This document shows, piece after piece, positions 1 to 12,413 of a DNA stretch of 31,223 nt. The position numbers and the translations under genes are program-made. The stretch is from Gamarada debralockiae. Taxonomy: Eukaryota > Ascomycota > Leotiomycetes > Helotiales > Hyphodiscaceae. The stretch lies in contig NXFV01000629.1 in the NCBI GenBank assembly GCA_002803225.1, forward strand, positions 1 to 31,223, written 5' to 3'. Position 1 is the first letter of the stretch. Each line of letters opens with the position of its first letter. The notes under the pieces were generated by a model. That model searched no databases, was not told where the DNA came from, and was given only the letters and a program-made list of their open reading frames with translations.

Positions 1-500
1 CATCCAGCAATGGGCCATCTGGCACCGGCGTTGTAGTCCCACCGCCTGTGTCTGTCCCACCACCTGCATCCAGCGATATGCCATCTGGCAGCGGCGTCAT
101 AGTACCTCCACCTGTGTCTATTCCGCCACCTGCATCTAGCGATACGCCATCTGGCACCGGTGTTATAGTACCTCCACCTGTGTCTGTCCCACCACCTGCA
201 TCCAGCGATACGCCATCTGGCACCGGTGTTATAGTCCCTCCACCTGCATCCAGCAATGGGCCATCTGGCACCGGTGTTGTAGTCCCTCCACCTGTGTCTG
301 TCCCATCACCTGCATCCAGCGATGGGCCATCTGGAACCGGTGTTATAGTCCCTCCACCTGTGTCTGTCCCACCACCTGCATCCAGCGATGGGCCATCTGG
401 AACCGGTGTTATAGTCCCTCCACCTGTGTCTGTCCCACCACCTGCATCCAGCGATACGCCATCTGGCACCGGTGTTATAGTACCTCCACCTGTGTCTGGC
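1..500 (+). repeat. 66-bp coding tandem repeat, about 8 copies
   Basis: The motif CCACCTGCATCCAGCGAT recurs near positions 60, 126, 192, 240, 306, 372 and 438, with one more partial copy at the left edge. Spacing is 66 bp except for one 48-bp step (192 to 240), an in-frame loss of six codons (18 bp). Copies differ by a few bases (GATACG, GATGGG, AATGGG variants). All copies keep the reading frame of the wall protein, so copy number can change without breaking the gene. Confidence 0.92.
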
Positions 501-1598
501 TCAATTGCCATTCCAACGACATCAGCTGGAGGAGCACCTGGAACGATCCCTGTTCAAAGTACGGCTTTGCCTTCAGGAACAGTACCTCCGGAAGGTGTTT
601 CTGTTTCAGTGGCAGAAACTACCCCTCTTTTATCCGGGACCCCACCAGCTGGAGGTGTCTCTGTCTCCGTAGGAGATACCTCAACTCAGCTCCCAGCCTC
701 CGGACCAGCTGGCGCAGAAAGCTCCACAACCCCGCCCCCACCAATCCTCATCGGCTCTCAAACCGTCAGCGAAGACGCTTCCTCGAACTTCGTCATCGGA
801 TCGCAAACATTGACTCCAGGAACCGTAGCGACTATCAGCGGTCAACAAGTATCCGTCAACTCGGGAGGAGCAATAATCATCAATGGCGCTACACCAACGC
901 CCGGATCAGGTTCCACCAATTCAGCAGATTCTGTACCGACCTCAACCCCAGCCCCAGCTGTCGTCCTCGTTGGCAGCTCCAGCGTAACCGCCAACTCAGC
1001 CTCTGGATTCGTGATCGGTGATCAGACCCTTTTCCCCGGCAGTGCCATAACCACTGGCGGAGAAGTGATCACGCTTCCATTGCCCTCGAGCTTCAATCCC
1101 AGCTCACCCGCTATTACAGCCGCAGCTACAACGTCTGCGCCGATTTTTGTTATTGGTTCGTCAACACTTACGGAGAACTCGCAATCGGATCTCGTGATTG
1201 GAAGCCAGACTTTGACTCCGGGAGGAGTATTAACAGTTGATGGACAAGTCATTTCGCTATCCCCTACCGGGAACGCAGTGATTGTGAATGAAGCCTCACC
1301 ATCAACATTCATCACAGAAACCGCATCCATCGTCCCGCCTCCGGTAACGAGTCTAATCATCGCGGGCCAAACACTTACAGCAGGTGGACGAGTCACTGTT
1401 GGAGGCGATATCCTGTCATTAGCGCCTAGTGGGACAGGCATAGTGGTGATAGGCACTGTGACGATTGGAGGAGGAGAGAGTACGGCGACGGCTACTGCTA
1501 CGGGGAAGAAGAAGAATGCTGCTGGGAGAACTGCGAGCAGCTTTGTATTTGTAGTGTGCCAGGTTAGCTTTGTTATTATGGTGTTTTGGATGCATTGA
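1..1598 (+). CDS. Repetitive Pro/Ser/Thr-rich GPI-anchored cell-wall protein, 5'-truncated by the window edge
   Basis: The reading frame is open from base 3 to the TGA at 1596-1598, so the start lies outside the window. The first ~165 residues are a tandem repeat of a 22-residue unit (VPPPASSDTPSGTGVIVPPP plus VS). The middle, from about base 740, holds four looser copies of a module built around IGSQTLTPGG followed by a short beta-like stretch (V.G..ISL.P.G..I.I.G). The C-terminus has a basic linker (KKKNAAGRT), a small-residue zone and a hydrophobic end finishing FVIMVFWMH, as expected of a GPI attachment signal. The composition (Pro, Ser, Thr, Gly, Val) and modules fit fungal extracellular wall proteins; no catalytic domain is visible. 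The role is probably structural or adhesive, by inference only. Confidence is high that it is coding and moderate for wall anchoring. Confidence 0.8.
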   Translation, partial: SSNGPSGTGVVVPPPVSVPPPASSDMPSGSGVIVPPPVSIPPPASSDTPSGTGVIVPPPVSVPPPASSDTPSGTGVIVPPPASSNGPSGTGVVVPPPVSVPSPASSDGPSGTGVIVPPPVSVPPPASSDGPSGTGVIVPPPVSVPPPASSDTPSGTGVIVPPPVSGSIAIPTTSAGGAPGTIPVQSTALPSGTVPPEGVSVSVAETTPLLSGTPPAGGVSVSVGDTSTQLPASGPAGAESSTTPPPPILIGSQTVSEDASSNFVIGSQTLTPGTVATISGQQVSVNSGGAIIINGATPTPGSGSTNSADSVPTSTPAPAVVLVGSSSVTANSASGFVIGDQTLFPGSAITTGGEVITLPLPSSFNPSSPAITAAATTSAPIFVIGSSTLTENSQSDLVIGSQTLTPGGVLTVDGQVISLSPTGNAVIVNEASPSTFITETASIVPPPVTSLIIAGQTLTAGGRVTVGGDILSLAPSGTGIVVIGTVTIGGGESTATATATGKKKNAAGRTASSFVFVVCQVSFVIMVFWMH

Positions 1599-2851
1599 GA
1601 AAGGAGAAAGGGCATTTGCATTGATGGCGTTGAAAGATGGGCATTTGGTTAGCATACTTAATTTTCGATACCCCTTGTATATAAGAAAGGAGACAAAAAC
1701 TGTCTATAAATAAGAAATATAAATGAAAAAATTATTCAAAAGAGATGCGATGGATTCTGCTTGAGATTTTCGCACTGCATTTGTGTTGGCTGAGAAGTTT
1801 TCGTGCCATAGAACTTCTGGGACCGTCTCACGTCTGGGCAACTCTATTCGCGAAAGCTTTAGACACATGAGACCCACGACAATAATCAAACTCAAAGTGA
1901 AGTTTAGAGAACAGTTGGAAGTCGTGGTGCTATGCAACTCAAAAGCTACTGCAGAAAAATCAGACCAGGTGATGGATGAATACTTGGAGAGTTGCTGCCG
2001 ATCGAGAGGTGATGAAAGAGAAGGACAATTACAAACCCAAATTGGGGGTAATCGGGCTGTTCGTCTTTTGTTGCTTATGGACTACGGGATGGCTTGAATG
2101 ATCGGCTTGCATTATCAGACCTACCAGTGGCAGTACCCTGCCTCGTCTCTCATCAGTGGGATAACTGGTGGTGGCAGTCTTGCTGAACCAAATTCGAAGA
2201 TCGTACATACCACAACCAACTCAGCCGTCCATAAAGCACCACTCCAACACGATTGCAAGACCAACTCTGCGATTCACAAACTATGCCCGGTCCAACCTGT
2301 TTACGAACTCATCGATCTCTTTATTCTCATTACAACGAGATCCATTATCACGACATCCGCCAACACAACAAAACCCATACAAAGAAAAGGGCTGTTAGGG
2401 GGAGGAGGAGGAGGAGGAGGAGGAGGAGGAGGAGGGGAGGAGGGGAGAGGCAAGGAGCGGAAAAGTGGAAGATGAAAGGGAAGGGGAAGGGAAATTGCGA
2501 CAAATGACTCCAGAAAGTGAACGGTGGAGTATTCCAGAGAGTGTTGCCTTTGGTAGCTCAGGAAGTGAGGACTGGCCTGAGAGAGGAGAGAATCTTCGGA
2601 TTGTAACACCTCGAACCTCAAGGGTTGGAAGTCACATGTTCAAGGGAGTCATGTGGTGTCATGCTCGACTGTTGAGAGCGAGCGCTGGAAGTCAACTTTG
2701 CAGGTTAGGGATTGATCAAATTTTGGAGAAAAGCATTGTGGGAACCTTGGCGAAGGTATTACTTCATGTATTCTAGAAACATGTCTCAAGAGTACATCTG
2801 AGCATGGATCAACCTAAAATTAGAAATATTTACTCCCCGATCCTCTCCAGC
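1599..2851. other. Intergenic region, no gene seen
   Basis: This gap lies between the 3' ends of two convergent genes. Only short open frames occur, none with a recognisable domain or composition. It holds an A/T-rich stretch after the first gene (about 1655-1740), probably its 3' UTR, and a GGA microsatellite near 2400. Confidence 0.6.
2397..2451 (+). repeat. (GGA)n microsatellite
   Basis: A run of GGA triplets (roughly 12 perfect copies, then imperfect GGGGAGGAGGGG) forms a purine-only strand. It creates spurious poly-Gly and poly-Arg frames on this strand and a poly-Pro frame on the other. Confidence 0.9.
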
Positions 2852-4502
2852 TCATTCAGTCTTCCTCTTCTTCTCCATCAGCCCCTCACCCATAGCACCC
2901 GCCACGTCCTCAACCGTAAGTCCTCTCTTCCTGTGTTCTGTTTTCTCCTCGCCCAACACAGTGTCCTCGGCTACGCTCTTGTACACCTTTGCTATCTCAC
3001 CGTAAATCCCAATGTCGCCATTGAATCCGCCTTCATCGGCGTGAGTTTGCGCGATTTCTTCCATCTCGCGGACCCAGCGGTAGGCTTTAGGCGGCACTGT
3101 ATTTGGCATCGCCGTCAGCATTGTTCTTGAAAAATACGAAAATGATTATTTTGAGGCCTTGAAAGGCTTGAGAAAATCTTCGAGACTCGATTTAAGACCT
3201 TTTCAGGCAGTGCAGTAACAACCAGAACCTTTCGTGCCTCTTTTCACTCGCGGAAATGAAGATGCTCGTGGACGAAGCTGTTGTCTCTTAGGCACCTGAA
3301 TCAATAAGAAACGAAACGAAGTGAAATCAATACATACTCGCAGTAACACCCCCAGTGCCAGTCTTTAGCATTCCTGGAATACGATCTCCCATTTCCTGTT
3401 TTAACAGGTCAAGAACACCCAAATTTGACGCGGTTGTGAAGGCTTGGATGCAGAGGGCTGTGAAGCCCTTCGTCGTGCTAGCAAAACAACATTTCAATCC
3501 ACTGGCAACTCCAATATCGTCAGAAATATGATTCAAATTCAGCACGTCTGCCAAATTTGCGCCTGACTTCGGTGCGTCTGGTGAAGTGAGCTTATGCGGC
3601 CCAGATACGGGAATAGAAGGCCGTTTCCAATCATGTGCTGTCTCTGGATGAGTAGAAACCGTGGTCTTGGGCGTGGAATCAGGTTTTGATTTCCGGGATG
3701 GAGGACCTCCGATTATCCCTCCATCTATGAGACGGATGCCTGGTGCCGCGGAGGTGAACAATGAAGCGATCTCGCGGGCTGAGCGCGGGGAGATGGCATT
3801 TAGGTCCAGGTAGTAGAGTGGTGTTGATTTAGGGATGGTTTGGGCGTTGCTGCACTTATGTGAGTATGGCGTGCTAGGGTCGACGAATGAGGGAGGGGAT
3901 GTGTGATGGGAAGGAATATGGATTGAGGAGAGCGAAAGGAAGGGAAAGTGAGGTGAGGAATGGTAAGACTGAGGATACAGACAATGCTGTGGTGATGCGC
4001 TTTGCGGTTGCTAGTGCGTCGCGGGGAGGGACAATCGAGAGGATGTAGTCGGACTGCGTGACGAAGGAGACATCGGTGAGAAGGGTCTCGATGGAGGCTT
4101 TGAGGGCGCGGTCGTGGGTATCTTGACTGGAGGATGTAAGTATATTTCAAGAAACGACTGAAACGGAAGAGTGATTTGATTGATCTATCATGCGAAAGCA
4201 CCATGGGATTGAAGCTCAAGTCGCCGAAGCGCTTGACAAGACCAGAGCTATGACTTGGGCAAGAGAGAGTGAATTGACAATTTTCAACTTCATATGGATT
4301 CTCAGAGCATATCTAACCTTGCAAAAGGAAATCGCTGTATGGAGAACAAAAGCATGTTGTAGAAAAATTGAAGGAAAGTCAAATCCCACCTTCGACCCTC
4401 AATATTCGTCACCACGCGATAATTATGGGCAGTCAGCAGCTTTGCGATACCCATTCCCATCTCCCCAATCGATAAGATTCCCACGGTAGCTAAAGGAGAC
4501 AT
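2852..4502 (-). CDS. NAD(P)-dependent dehydrogenase of the 6-phosphogluconate / beta-hydroxyacid type (NAD-binding domain plus DUF1932-like C-terminal domain)
   Basis: Proposed exons (minus strand): 4502-4390, 4126-3983, 3849-3334 and 3125-2852, together 348 residues. The start MSPLATVG leads straight into a Rossmann dinucleotide-binding motif, GILSIGEMGMGIAKLL, then a strand ending VVTNIEGR. Exon 2 carries SDYILSIVPPRDAL, the usual second half of the NAD fold. Exon 3 carries YYLDLNAISP and IRLIDGGIIGGPP, typical of this family's substrate side, then a helical region with SGLKCCFASTTKGFTAL. The last exon has PPKAYRWVREMEEIAQT, the conserved C-terminal helix of the DUF1932-type fungal proteins. 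Introns 1 and 3 are long for this window (263 and 208 nt), and the donors of introns 2 (gtctgt) and 3 (gtattg) are weak, so those junctions are less sure. It lies downstream of, and in the same direction as, the glucan synthase, with no sign of co-function. The substrate is unknown. Confidence 0.8.
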
Positions 4503-5048
4503 CTTGAACACAACCAAGATTAAAATGCTAATTGATAAGAGTGTAGATGAGAAAAACAGGAAGATCTGAGAGATAGGAGTGTTATGAAGTCGACAAAGTG
4601 ACATACGGATTTAGGATCAATCCTTGCTCTGGTCTTCACACCCCCTTTTCTAATAAATGGGCTGACTGCCTGAAAACCTAGTCGCCCCGAGACCATTTAA
4701 TGCCTGAAACTGAGGGGGGATAGATAACTAAATCCACCCCAGCTTTTGTCCTCACACCTTCTCTCCCTAGCGCAGCCGGAGTGCTTTCAAATCAAATCAC
4801 CTCAGTCTCCATTTAGGCAAAATGCATTCGCAAAGGGCTCTGCAATTGGAAGCGGGATAAAGATATCGATGGTATATTGCTATCACTCTTCGAAATATAA
4901 GAACTCTATATACAAGTAAATCCGCTCGCCGCCGCCCCAAAACTCCCAGCCATCCCAAGGCATAAACGCGTGTCTATTTTCCTTTTGTACAAACTGGTCA
5001 CGTAACGAATGACATGAAAAAGATCCAAAATGTAGTAGGGATCCCACT
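4503..5048. other. Intergenic region: dehydrogenase promoter and glucan synthase 3' end
   Basis: This 546-bp gap separates two genes transcribed leftward. It must hold the promoter of the dehydrogenase and the 3' UTR of the glucan synthase. No separate gene or repeat is visible. Confidence 0.5.
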
Positions 5049-8000
5049 CTACGGTTTACTCAACTGTTCCTTTCTAAAGAACGCCGCGAAACCAATACAA
5101 ATAATAATCTGGAAGATCAGACCTAGCCAGAACGATGCAGTCCCAAGACCATCGCTTCCAAGTGCAAAATTGGGGAAGACGCTTCCTGGTCCGGTGTTGT
5201 CGGGTGCTGTTAATCGTGCTAAGATCGTGAAGGTGGAGCCGAGAACTTGGGCGGCAAGCAGGGTGAATGTTATGTGGAATCGGGTCATGGTTTGCAGCAG
5301 GATCATGCCGAAACCTACGCCTTGCAGTGCGTCCAGGACTCCCAGCCAGAGCCAGAGACAGCGACCTAGAATTGCTGATGCGACTGCTGAGCCTGCCCAT
5401 GGGAGGTATTGTCCCGCTGCTGATGTACCCCAAAGCATTTGGCACCATCGTGGTGCTCCCAAACCAATCGCAAACACGGGGAGGATCCAGGAGTGCGATT
5501 TAGAGAGTCTAGATAGGAAAATAAGGAACCCGGCCCAAATGACGATAAAGAACAGACCAACGAGCAAAGCGATGGCCCAAGCGGGAGCATGTTGAGTCGT
5601 CCAAAGATATTTCCAGTTTCGTCCATAGGGAGCTGAGAGCCAGTAGTTTTGAATGATAACGCAGACGAAGAACCAAAGGATGATCTTGCGGCGGAAGATG
5701 GATGTGTAGAATGAAGGTACTTTACCGGGTTGTTGGCGGTAGTAGCTTGGGAGGCCGATGAAGAGGACTGCTCCAACGACCCACAGGAGAACTGCGATGG
5801 GAATCGTGATGGCTGTGATTACTTGGTTGGGGATCGTGGTTGATGCGACGGCGACGCCAGTACTTGACAGCTTCACCAAGGCAGAGCCCCAGTACCAGAG
5901 AGCACTGATATAGATCTGTTGAGTGCCTTGGACAAGGCAAGCACGTAAGACCCAGGATTTGATCGGCGCACCGCCCTCGTCACCAAAGTTGAGAGCAAAG
6001 AACAAAGAACCGCTTGACGAGGCGACAGCGTACAAACCAGTAGCCGCATTTTGAATCCAGCCTCTGGCAAAGCTCCCAGCAAAAGGTCCTATTCCAATAA
6101 ACAAGAATGCAAGACCATAGAAGATGAACGGAATGCTGAGGCAGTACACAGATTTGACTCTCCTGAAGAGCAACCACCAGCCAATCGAGCTGACAGCGTA
6201 AATAGTGGCAATGACATACAACTGCAACGCAGTCTCGCCCACCTCTCCTATCAGAAGCGTGATCTGGTACGAGTTGGCGGCGATGATCTGTCCGAGAGCT
6301 AGCAGAATCGAGTATATTGGCCAGTCACCAACTCTGTACAAAAGCCAGAGCGACAGTCCAGTAGGAGGCTTGTAGCCAGCACCAAGAGGGAACTCGTTCA
6401 AGAGATTTTCTTCAGGAAAGGAATCGACACTGCCATGCGCTGAGTGTTCGAAGAAGGACCCCACAGGAGTTGTCGGTCTCGATCCCATGAGGGATGGCGC
6501 TCGGCTGCCATTTTTCGGGGTTGAGATACCCATCTTCGCTTCCCGATAATCTTTGAAGAAATTCTTCTCGCTCTTCATCAAGTTCTCCTCAATGCAAAGA
6601 AGGTTTTCGGATGACTTCGCACCCAGATGTTCGAGTTTCTTCTCAAACTCCTTCAAGTACACGCCACTTGCATCGGTGAAAGCTGGATCTACCTTCTGCA
6701 AAGCGAAATCTTCACGGCCTCCAGAAACGGAGTCGTAGCTCAGAGTAGAGAATCTTCTGCTCATCAAACTTTCACTCTCCCCACCAAAAGCCAACGAAGG
6801 TGGAAGAAGAACATCATCGGCAGAAGGAGAAGCCATCGGACTTGGGGTATAAACCTGGAGACCTTTGAGAGTGGGTGAGGGCATTTCTTTGTTGGCATTC
6901 ATGCTTGGTGGTGTCCAGTGATCAATTGAACTCCTTGCGGATTGCGGAGTCCAAGGTGCTCCAGGTGTTCCTGGTGTCCCTGGGAGAGCAAGACTTGAGC
7001 CATGCCGATTCGAGAAAGGAGGTGGAAGATCCGTTTGGCTCAAATTATGGCCGCCAGTGAAAAGTGTCCTGAGGTTGGTCATTGAAGGACTCTTGAGCGT
7101 ATTTGCGAGAGAGTGACTTTTCTCGTAATTCTCCTCTTTGGAAATCTTGATTGACGTTGACTGGAGGATGTCAAGATCTTCCACCCATTGAGCGACAGGA
7201 AATCTTTGCTTGGCAGAGCGTGCCCTCATCATGGATCTCGTCTTCTCAGAGGAAGCGAGCGCTTCGTGGATAGCCATTTTGAATTGGTGGACCAAGTGCT
7301 TAGGAGTGATACTTTCGACTGTATACCACCATCCTGGCATTTGTCCGAGACCACCCACGCGTGCGCCAACACCAAGAGACCCTTTTCGGCCGAATTCAAC
7401 AGCAACGAGACCGAAAGGCTCATCACGTGATGGGATAAGAGCAAATTCAGATCCGCTGAAAATGAATGGTGGGAGTGCTGTGAACTCCGGTTTTGAGTAG
7501 ACTCTGCCCGGGTATCTGAAGAAGGTCAGTTTCTGAAGAGAAATTTGAGAGATTGAGAGCAAACTTACAATTCCATCATCTTCGCCAACTTCAAAGCAGC
7601 GAAGCGTCCGTACAAATCGATGACGGGCCCGATCGTAATGAGTTGTACCTTTGGATACGATTCCAAGATGGATGGGAAGACGTCCGCAATCAAATCGATA
7701 CCCTTCTGCATTGACCAACGACCGACGAACACGAATAGCTCAGCCTCTGGATCTTGCTTGAGACCCGCCCATTCCTGAGCCTGTCGTTTAAGCTCTGGTC
7801 TCTTCGCCTCGTACTCCGGATCGACGGTGATTTCTTCATCATTCTGTGCATTCCTCTCCCATTCACCAGTATCCGTAGGGTCCGGATTAGGCAAGCTGCC
7901 AATCTTTGACAAGCCCCAGAAAATCGGATATCGGGCGAAGGATCGCTTGCCGTACTTTCTGGACACACCGACTGCTCCAAACCCTTTCTGATGCACTCGC

Positions 8001-11000
8001 AAATAACTTGCACCGGCATGCAGAAGATTGAAGACTTCGCCGAATTGAACGTATTTTGCGGCAATGGCGGGATCCAGGTTGAACACGTTGCAGACTTCTT
8101 CGGTTTCTTTGGGAGTACGCATTGGCCAAAGACCTTGAAACTCGGCATTATGGAGTGACAGCGCGCAAGGAATGACTTTTGGTAGCAGGTACAAAGGTGC
8201 ACATGCTCCGTGGTAGTCGTTGATATGATAAATACTGACGTCGAATCTGGTGATAGCTTGAGCGATACACTGATTCCATGCTGAGTAGTAAATAGCACTC
8301 TCCAAGTCGTCCATTCGAGCTGGGTAAGGTTCACTCTTCGATTGCTTGCGGAAGATGGCTGCGTCCAGCAAAACGTACGTGATATTTCGAAGCACGTGGT
8401 ATTGGACCTGAATCTCATACTGCTTGCCTAGAATAGTGACGAACATGGCTTCGGCCGGCTGATCGGTAGGATATTCCACACCTCCGACACAAGGAACGAC
8501 CCAAATGAGGTCAGCGTGTCCCAGAGCTTTGCCCATAAGTTGTGCCATCACACCAAGACCACCGATCTTGATCTTGATGGCCCAATCCTCGATATCGTAT
8601 TCCATTGTAGCGACGAGGATGCTTCGACGAACACCACCCAAGTCTGCGTGCAGAGGATTGGCGCCCATCTCGGGATCTGAATTCCTTGGGGTGGGAGTGC
8701 GGGACACATCGACCATAGGGATGACCGCCTTCTCATTCATACCACCCTTCTTGAACTTGCGTCGAATTGCCAGAGGAATGATTCCCTGCTTCTTGGTGAC
8801 ACCAACTTCGTTAAATTTCACGGAATAGAAAGACTTGATGAAAATCCAAATGACTGCACCAGCCGTCAATAATGGAATGAGAGCCAAAAGAATGAACAGA
8901 GCCAGCTGACTCCATCGGTTGCCGATAGGAATATACTGGTATGTGTAGTCGGCATCGTTCATCGTAATTCTCCAGGCGGTGTACGGTGATGGAGGGCCTT
9001 CGGTGACATTGATGATATTGGTAATCAGAGAGCCTGGAGGGATTCGATCCAAAACATGGTCATGATCAATGTCGCCCAAGATCAAAGTTTGATCAGGCTT
9101 TCCATCAGGATTCAAACCCCACTCGTTCAACTGGAAGTTAGTCGGCCATTCTGTCATGAAATCGTAGTACCAGGTTCCATTTGAGTGTTGCTGCATTGTT
9201 CCGGGTAGACCAGCGTCATAGGAGTACTGATTGAACGGTCCTTGAACGAACATGTGCGGGATTCGTCGTGGAACACCGTTGTTGCCGACATCGCCTTCCT
9301 GGAAATGATTGGAGCTGGCTGACAAATTACCCCAGTATTGGACATAAATGTGCTCGCCATTCCAACCCTGGAGACTTGTTCCTGTCCAATTCTTATTTGG
9401 TAAAGTGCTGTTTCCTCCAGTGTAAGGAATCCAGTCACTGAACGAGGATCTGAAATCCACGGAGTAGCGGAATTTGGTAGCTCCGGCAGCCTTATGAGAG
9501 ATCATGTACGATCCGTTCTCGTTCTTGTACAGGAGTGTGTCTGAGTAATTGGCCGCTCGGGGAAAGACCATGGGATTGTCAGACTGTCCAACTCGAAACA
9601 AGAATCTGTCAACTGCACCCGTGGAGCTATTTTTAGCGGCATTCGTAGCATTGTTAACAACTAGTTGATGGACTCCGTTGGCGACGTTAACCAGATTGAA
9701 AGAGTAAGTCCAAGCTGTTGCGAGTCCGCCAGAGTAAGTCGAGTTATTCGCCACATTAACGCTTTTACAACTTATAGAGCTTCTGTCAATGGTCGGTATT
9801 GAATTGTCGTTCGTGTTTGACTCGAGGGAAATGGAACTGGTAACGGAATCGCAGTCCATGTTCTGAGAAAACTGGATCTGAATGCCGATTGTCTCCGTCT
9901 CGTCTACGCCGACTTTTGAAAGCATCCTATAATCGTGGCCAGGAAGAAATCCAGTGATTGAAGGAACAGAGCCAACCCATTTATCAATTGGGACGAAAGC
10001 TTTGAAACCGTAACCCGGCATTTCAAATTGCGCCAAACAACCAGCTGCTTTACTTGAACCTTCAAGTCCAAGGTATTTGGTAGAGGAAGCAAGTGTATAC
10101 TCTTCATAAGGATAGAATAGATTCTTGACAGTCGTACCGGTATCGAATGGAGCAATCAAGGCATCCGAAGAATTCGTGCAGTTGAAAGTATAAGTAATCG
10201 TATGATTGTCGTTGCCATATACGAGCCAAATACTTTGGTTGCCCTGTCCTTGACCTGTGAAGTCCTGAATGTCGGCGCGGGATCTGAGAACACTATACAG
10301 GCCAATCTCGGTGGGCGTCCCTTGTGAACCCGGAAGAAAGAGGTCGTAGGTCTTGTTCGAGAGGCGCTGCAAGGTGAATCCATCGTTCAAGACAGGGTAT
10401 ATCGTGCGTAGCTCATACATTCTCTTGATGATATTTCGAATCGGGTGGGATGGATCTCGGTGGTCCAGACTGACATTGTCATCCTGGCAACCGTAAAGAG
10501 CAGCATCCAGGGGGAAATTGCTGTACTTTTCGGTTCCAACAGTGTAACAACCATGAAGCTGCCACGCCAGAGTAGAGGTCATGGGAGACCGTCCGTACAG
10601 GTAATTTCCAGCAGTATTCTCCAAAATATAATCGGCCTGTTCTTCACCCCACATGAGCGTGGGTATTCCTGGCAAGATCATAGTTGTAACATAGAGTCCA
10701 AGGAGATTCCTCTCAGTGCCATTTGTGATGGCTGGCCACCGGAAAACATCCTGGTTGGTCACTCCGTACATATGCCTAGGATCGAAAGCGCCGGTGTTCT
10801 GGTTTATCATGTCGTTGGTCTCCATGATAGTCTCCCAGCCATCAACCCAGTTGATCGGTGTATCGAGTTCCGCTGCATACACACCATCAATCCTAAAAGC
10901 GCAGTCAGCACCTATCCAATCGATTGGCTTCATAGAGATATTGTACATACCCCAAGAATCTCGTCAAACTGCGATAAACGGAATAATGGAAGGCGGCAGC

Positions 11001-12413
11001 GTCAAGCGCACCCTTCGTTCCATTTCGAATGTAAAGCTCCTCATCTGTACCATTTTTCGCTGTCAAAGCTTGCTCGAGTGTAGAGACAGCCATTTGAGGC
11101 TCCTTTCCTCTGCCCAAGTAAATGGCCCCAAGAGTATTGCCTGCCACGATTTCACCAGGAATGAAGAAATTCGTCTTTCCCACTGAATTCGCGCAGCCGC
11201 GAATGTATTCTGACCAGTCACCTTGAGCATCTGAAGTAACGGTCAAAGCTTTGTCGATTCTGAATCCGTCGATGTCCAGCATTTTGATAGTGATGCAAGA
11301 AAATAGCTTGATCTTGTCAAGCACGCTAGGACGCCATTCTCGGAGTCGATCTTGGACGAAACCGAACTTGGACAATTGCTTCTGCCATTCTGGATATGTG
11401 CCAAAAGATTCAACGTCTCCATATTGATCAAAGTCACTGGCTCGACATCCCACCATGTTCTCTGTCACATTTCTGCTGACTCGGACCCCAAATTCCGTCC
11501 AGAATCGAGGGTATGTGCATTCGTCGATGTATGTATCCGATTTCTCGAAGTCCCAATATCTTCGATCGCTTTTCCATATAGCATTATGTTCCGTGTAGCT
11601 GAATGGGGTGGTTGTGTTGAGATATCCTTCGAATCCAATCAGGTCGCCCAATCTGTGCGAAGGTCAGATAACTGCAACAAGTCCGAATTTTTGGTATACG
11701 CACGTTGCAAAAGTATTGTCTAAGATCACGTACATCCCTCTCGAGTGGATCTCTGTGATCGCCTCTCTCCAAGTGGAAATGTTACCAAAATGATGGTCAA
11801 GCAGCGTTAAGTCGAGAGGGCTATAGCTGTCTGCAGCCCAAGGCTGATTTATGAACGGACTACCAGCAAGATACAATCCCTGGCACACAATCAGCGACAA
11901 TGGTACTCGAATTATCGGCAAAGTATGGTACCTTTATCCCCATGCCTTGGAGATAGTCGAGCGAGTCCACAAGTCCTTTAATATCTCCTCCATTGCGGAA
12001 CTGATTCGAAATGAGATCGTGCTCGTATGCCGTGCCATTCGCATCATCGTTACTTCCCCATCATAGTCAGTATGTAGATTCATCTTCGAAAGGCCCTGCC
12101 AAAGTAATCTCCACGTACCTGGGATCTCCGTTTGCAAATCGATCTAGGAAGATCGTATAGACGGGAAAACGCCAATTATCTGGAGATGGCTGGTAGCTGT
12201 GATTTTCCCATTCGCCAGAATAGTATAATGGATCTGTGGCAGTCTCATTTGTATTAAGACTGAAGATGTTATGGTCAGTTAAGCCCTCTTTAGAGATCGC
12301 GGGGTCAGACGAGGTACTTACTTCCATGGCTCTTGTTCCGGATCATAAGGCAGGGCGTGGATTGTCGTGTATATTAATGTAAGTAAAGAAACGAATGGCA
12401 GAAAGGAAATCAT
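5049..12413 (-). CDS. ags1: Cell-wall alpha-1,3-glucan synthase (GH13 + GT5 + multi-TM exporter)
   Basis: Exons: 12413-12322, 12259-12119, 12052-11932, 11879-11704, 11652-10951, 10892-7569 and 7515-5049, giving 2340 residues, close to the ~2400 usual for the family; all junctions keep phase. A signal peptide (MISFLPFVSLLTLIYTTIHA) is followed by an extracellular GH13-type domain (about 50-560) with D310 in GFRID, E344 in FIPGE and D459 in VTNQD. One membrane segment lies near 1070-1100. An intracellular GT5 starch-synthase-type domain (about 1170-1690) follows, with KIGGLG and an EX7E pair (E1551, E1559 in DEPFGLVAVE). A Ser-rich linker leads to a polytopic domain (about 1900-2330). The family polymerises glucose from UDP-glucose at the plasma membrane, exports it and probably joins chains outside. 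It is divergent from the GPI-anchored glucanotransferase gene. No break or missing key residue was seen. Confidence 0.96.

Noticed and set aside
1..500. Possible CRISPR-like array
   Set aside because: The repeats are contiguous and coding in one frame, without unique spacers; a eukaryotic wall-protein repeat explains them.
1022..1621. 199-codon minus-strand frame opposite the wall protein
   Set aside because: It is a shadow of biased, repetitive coding DNA; the plus-strand frame has the repeats, modules and GPI tail.
2098..2621. Frames with poly-Gly, poly-Arg or poly-Pro
   Set aside because: They are produced by the GGA microsatellite read in different frames; there is no domain or plausible start context.
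5014..5595. 193-codon plus-strand frame
   Set aside because: It overlaps antisense the membrane domain of the glucan synthase, which is well supported.
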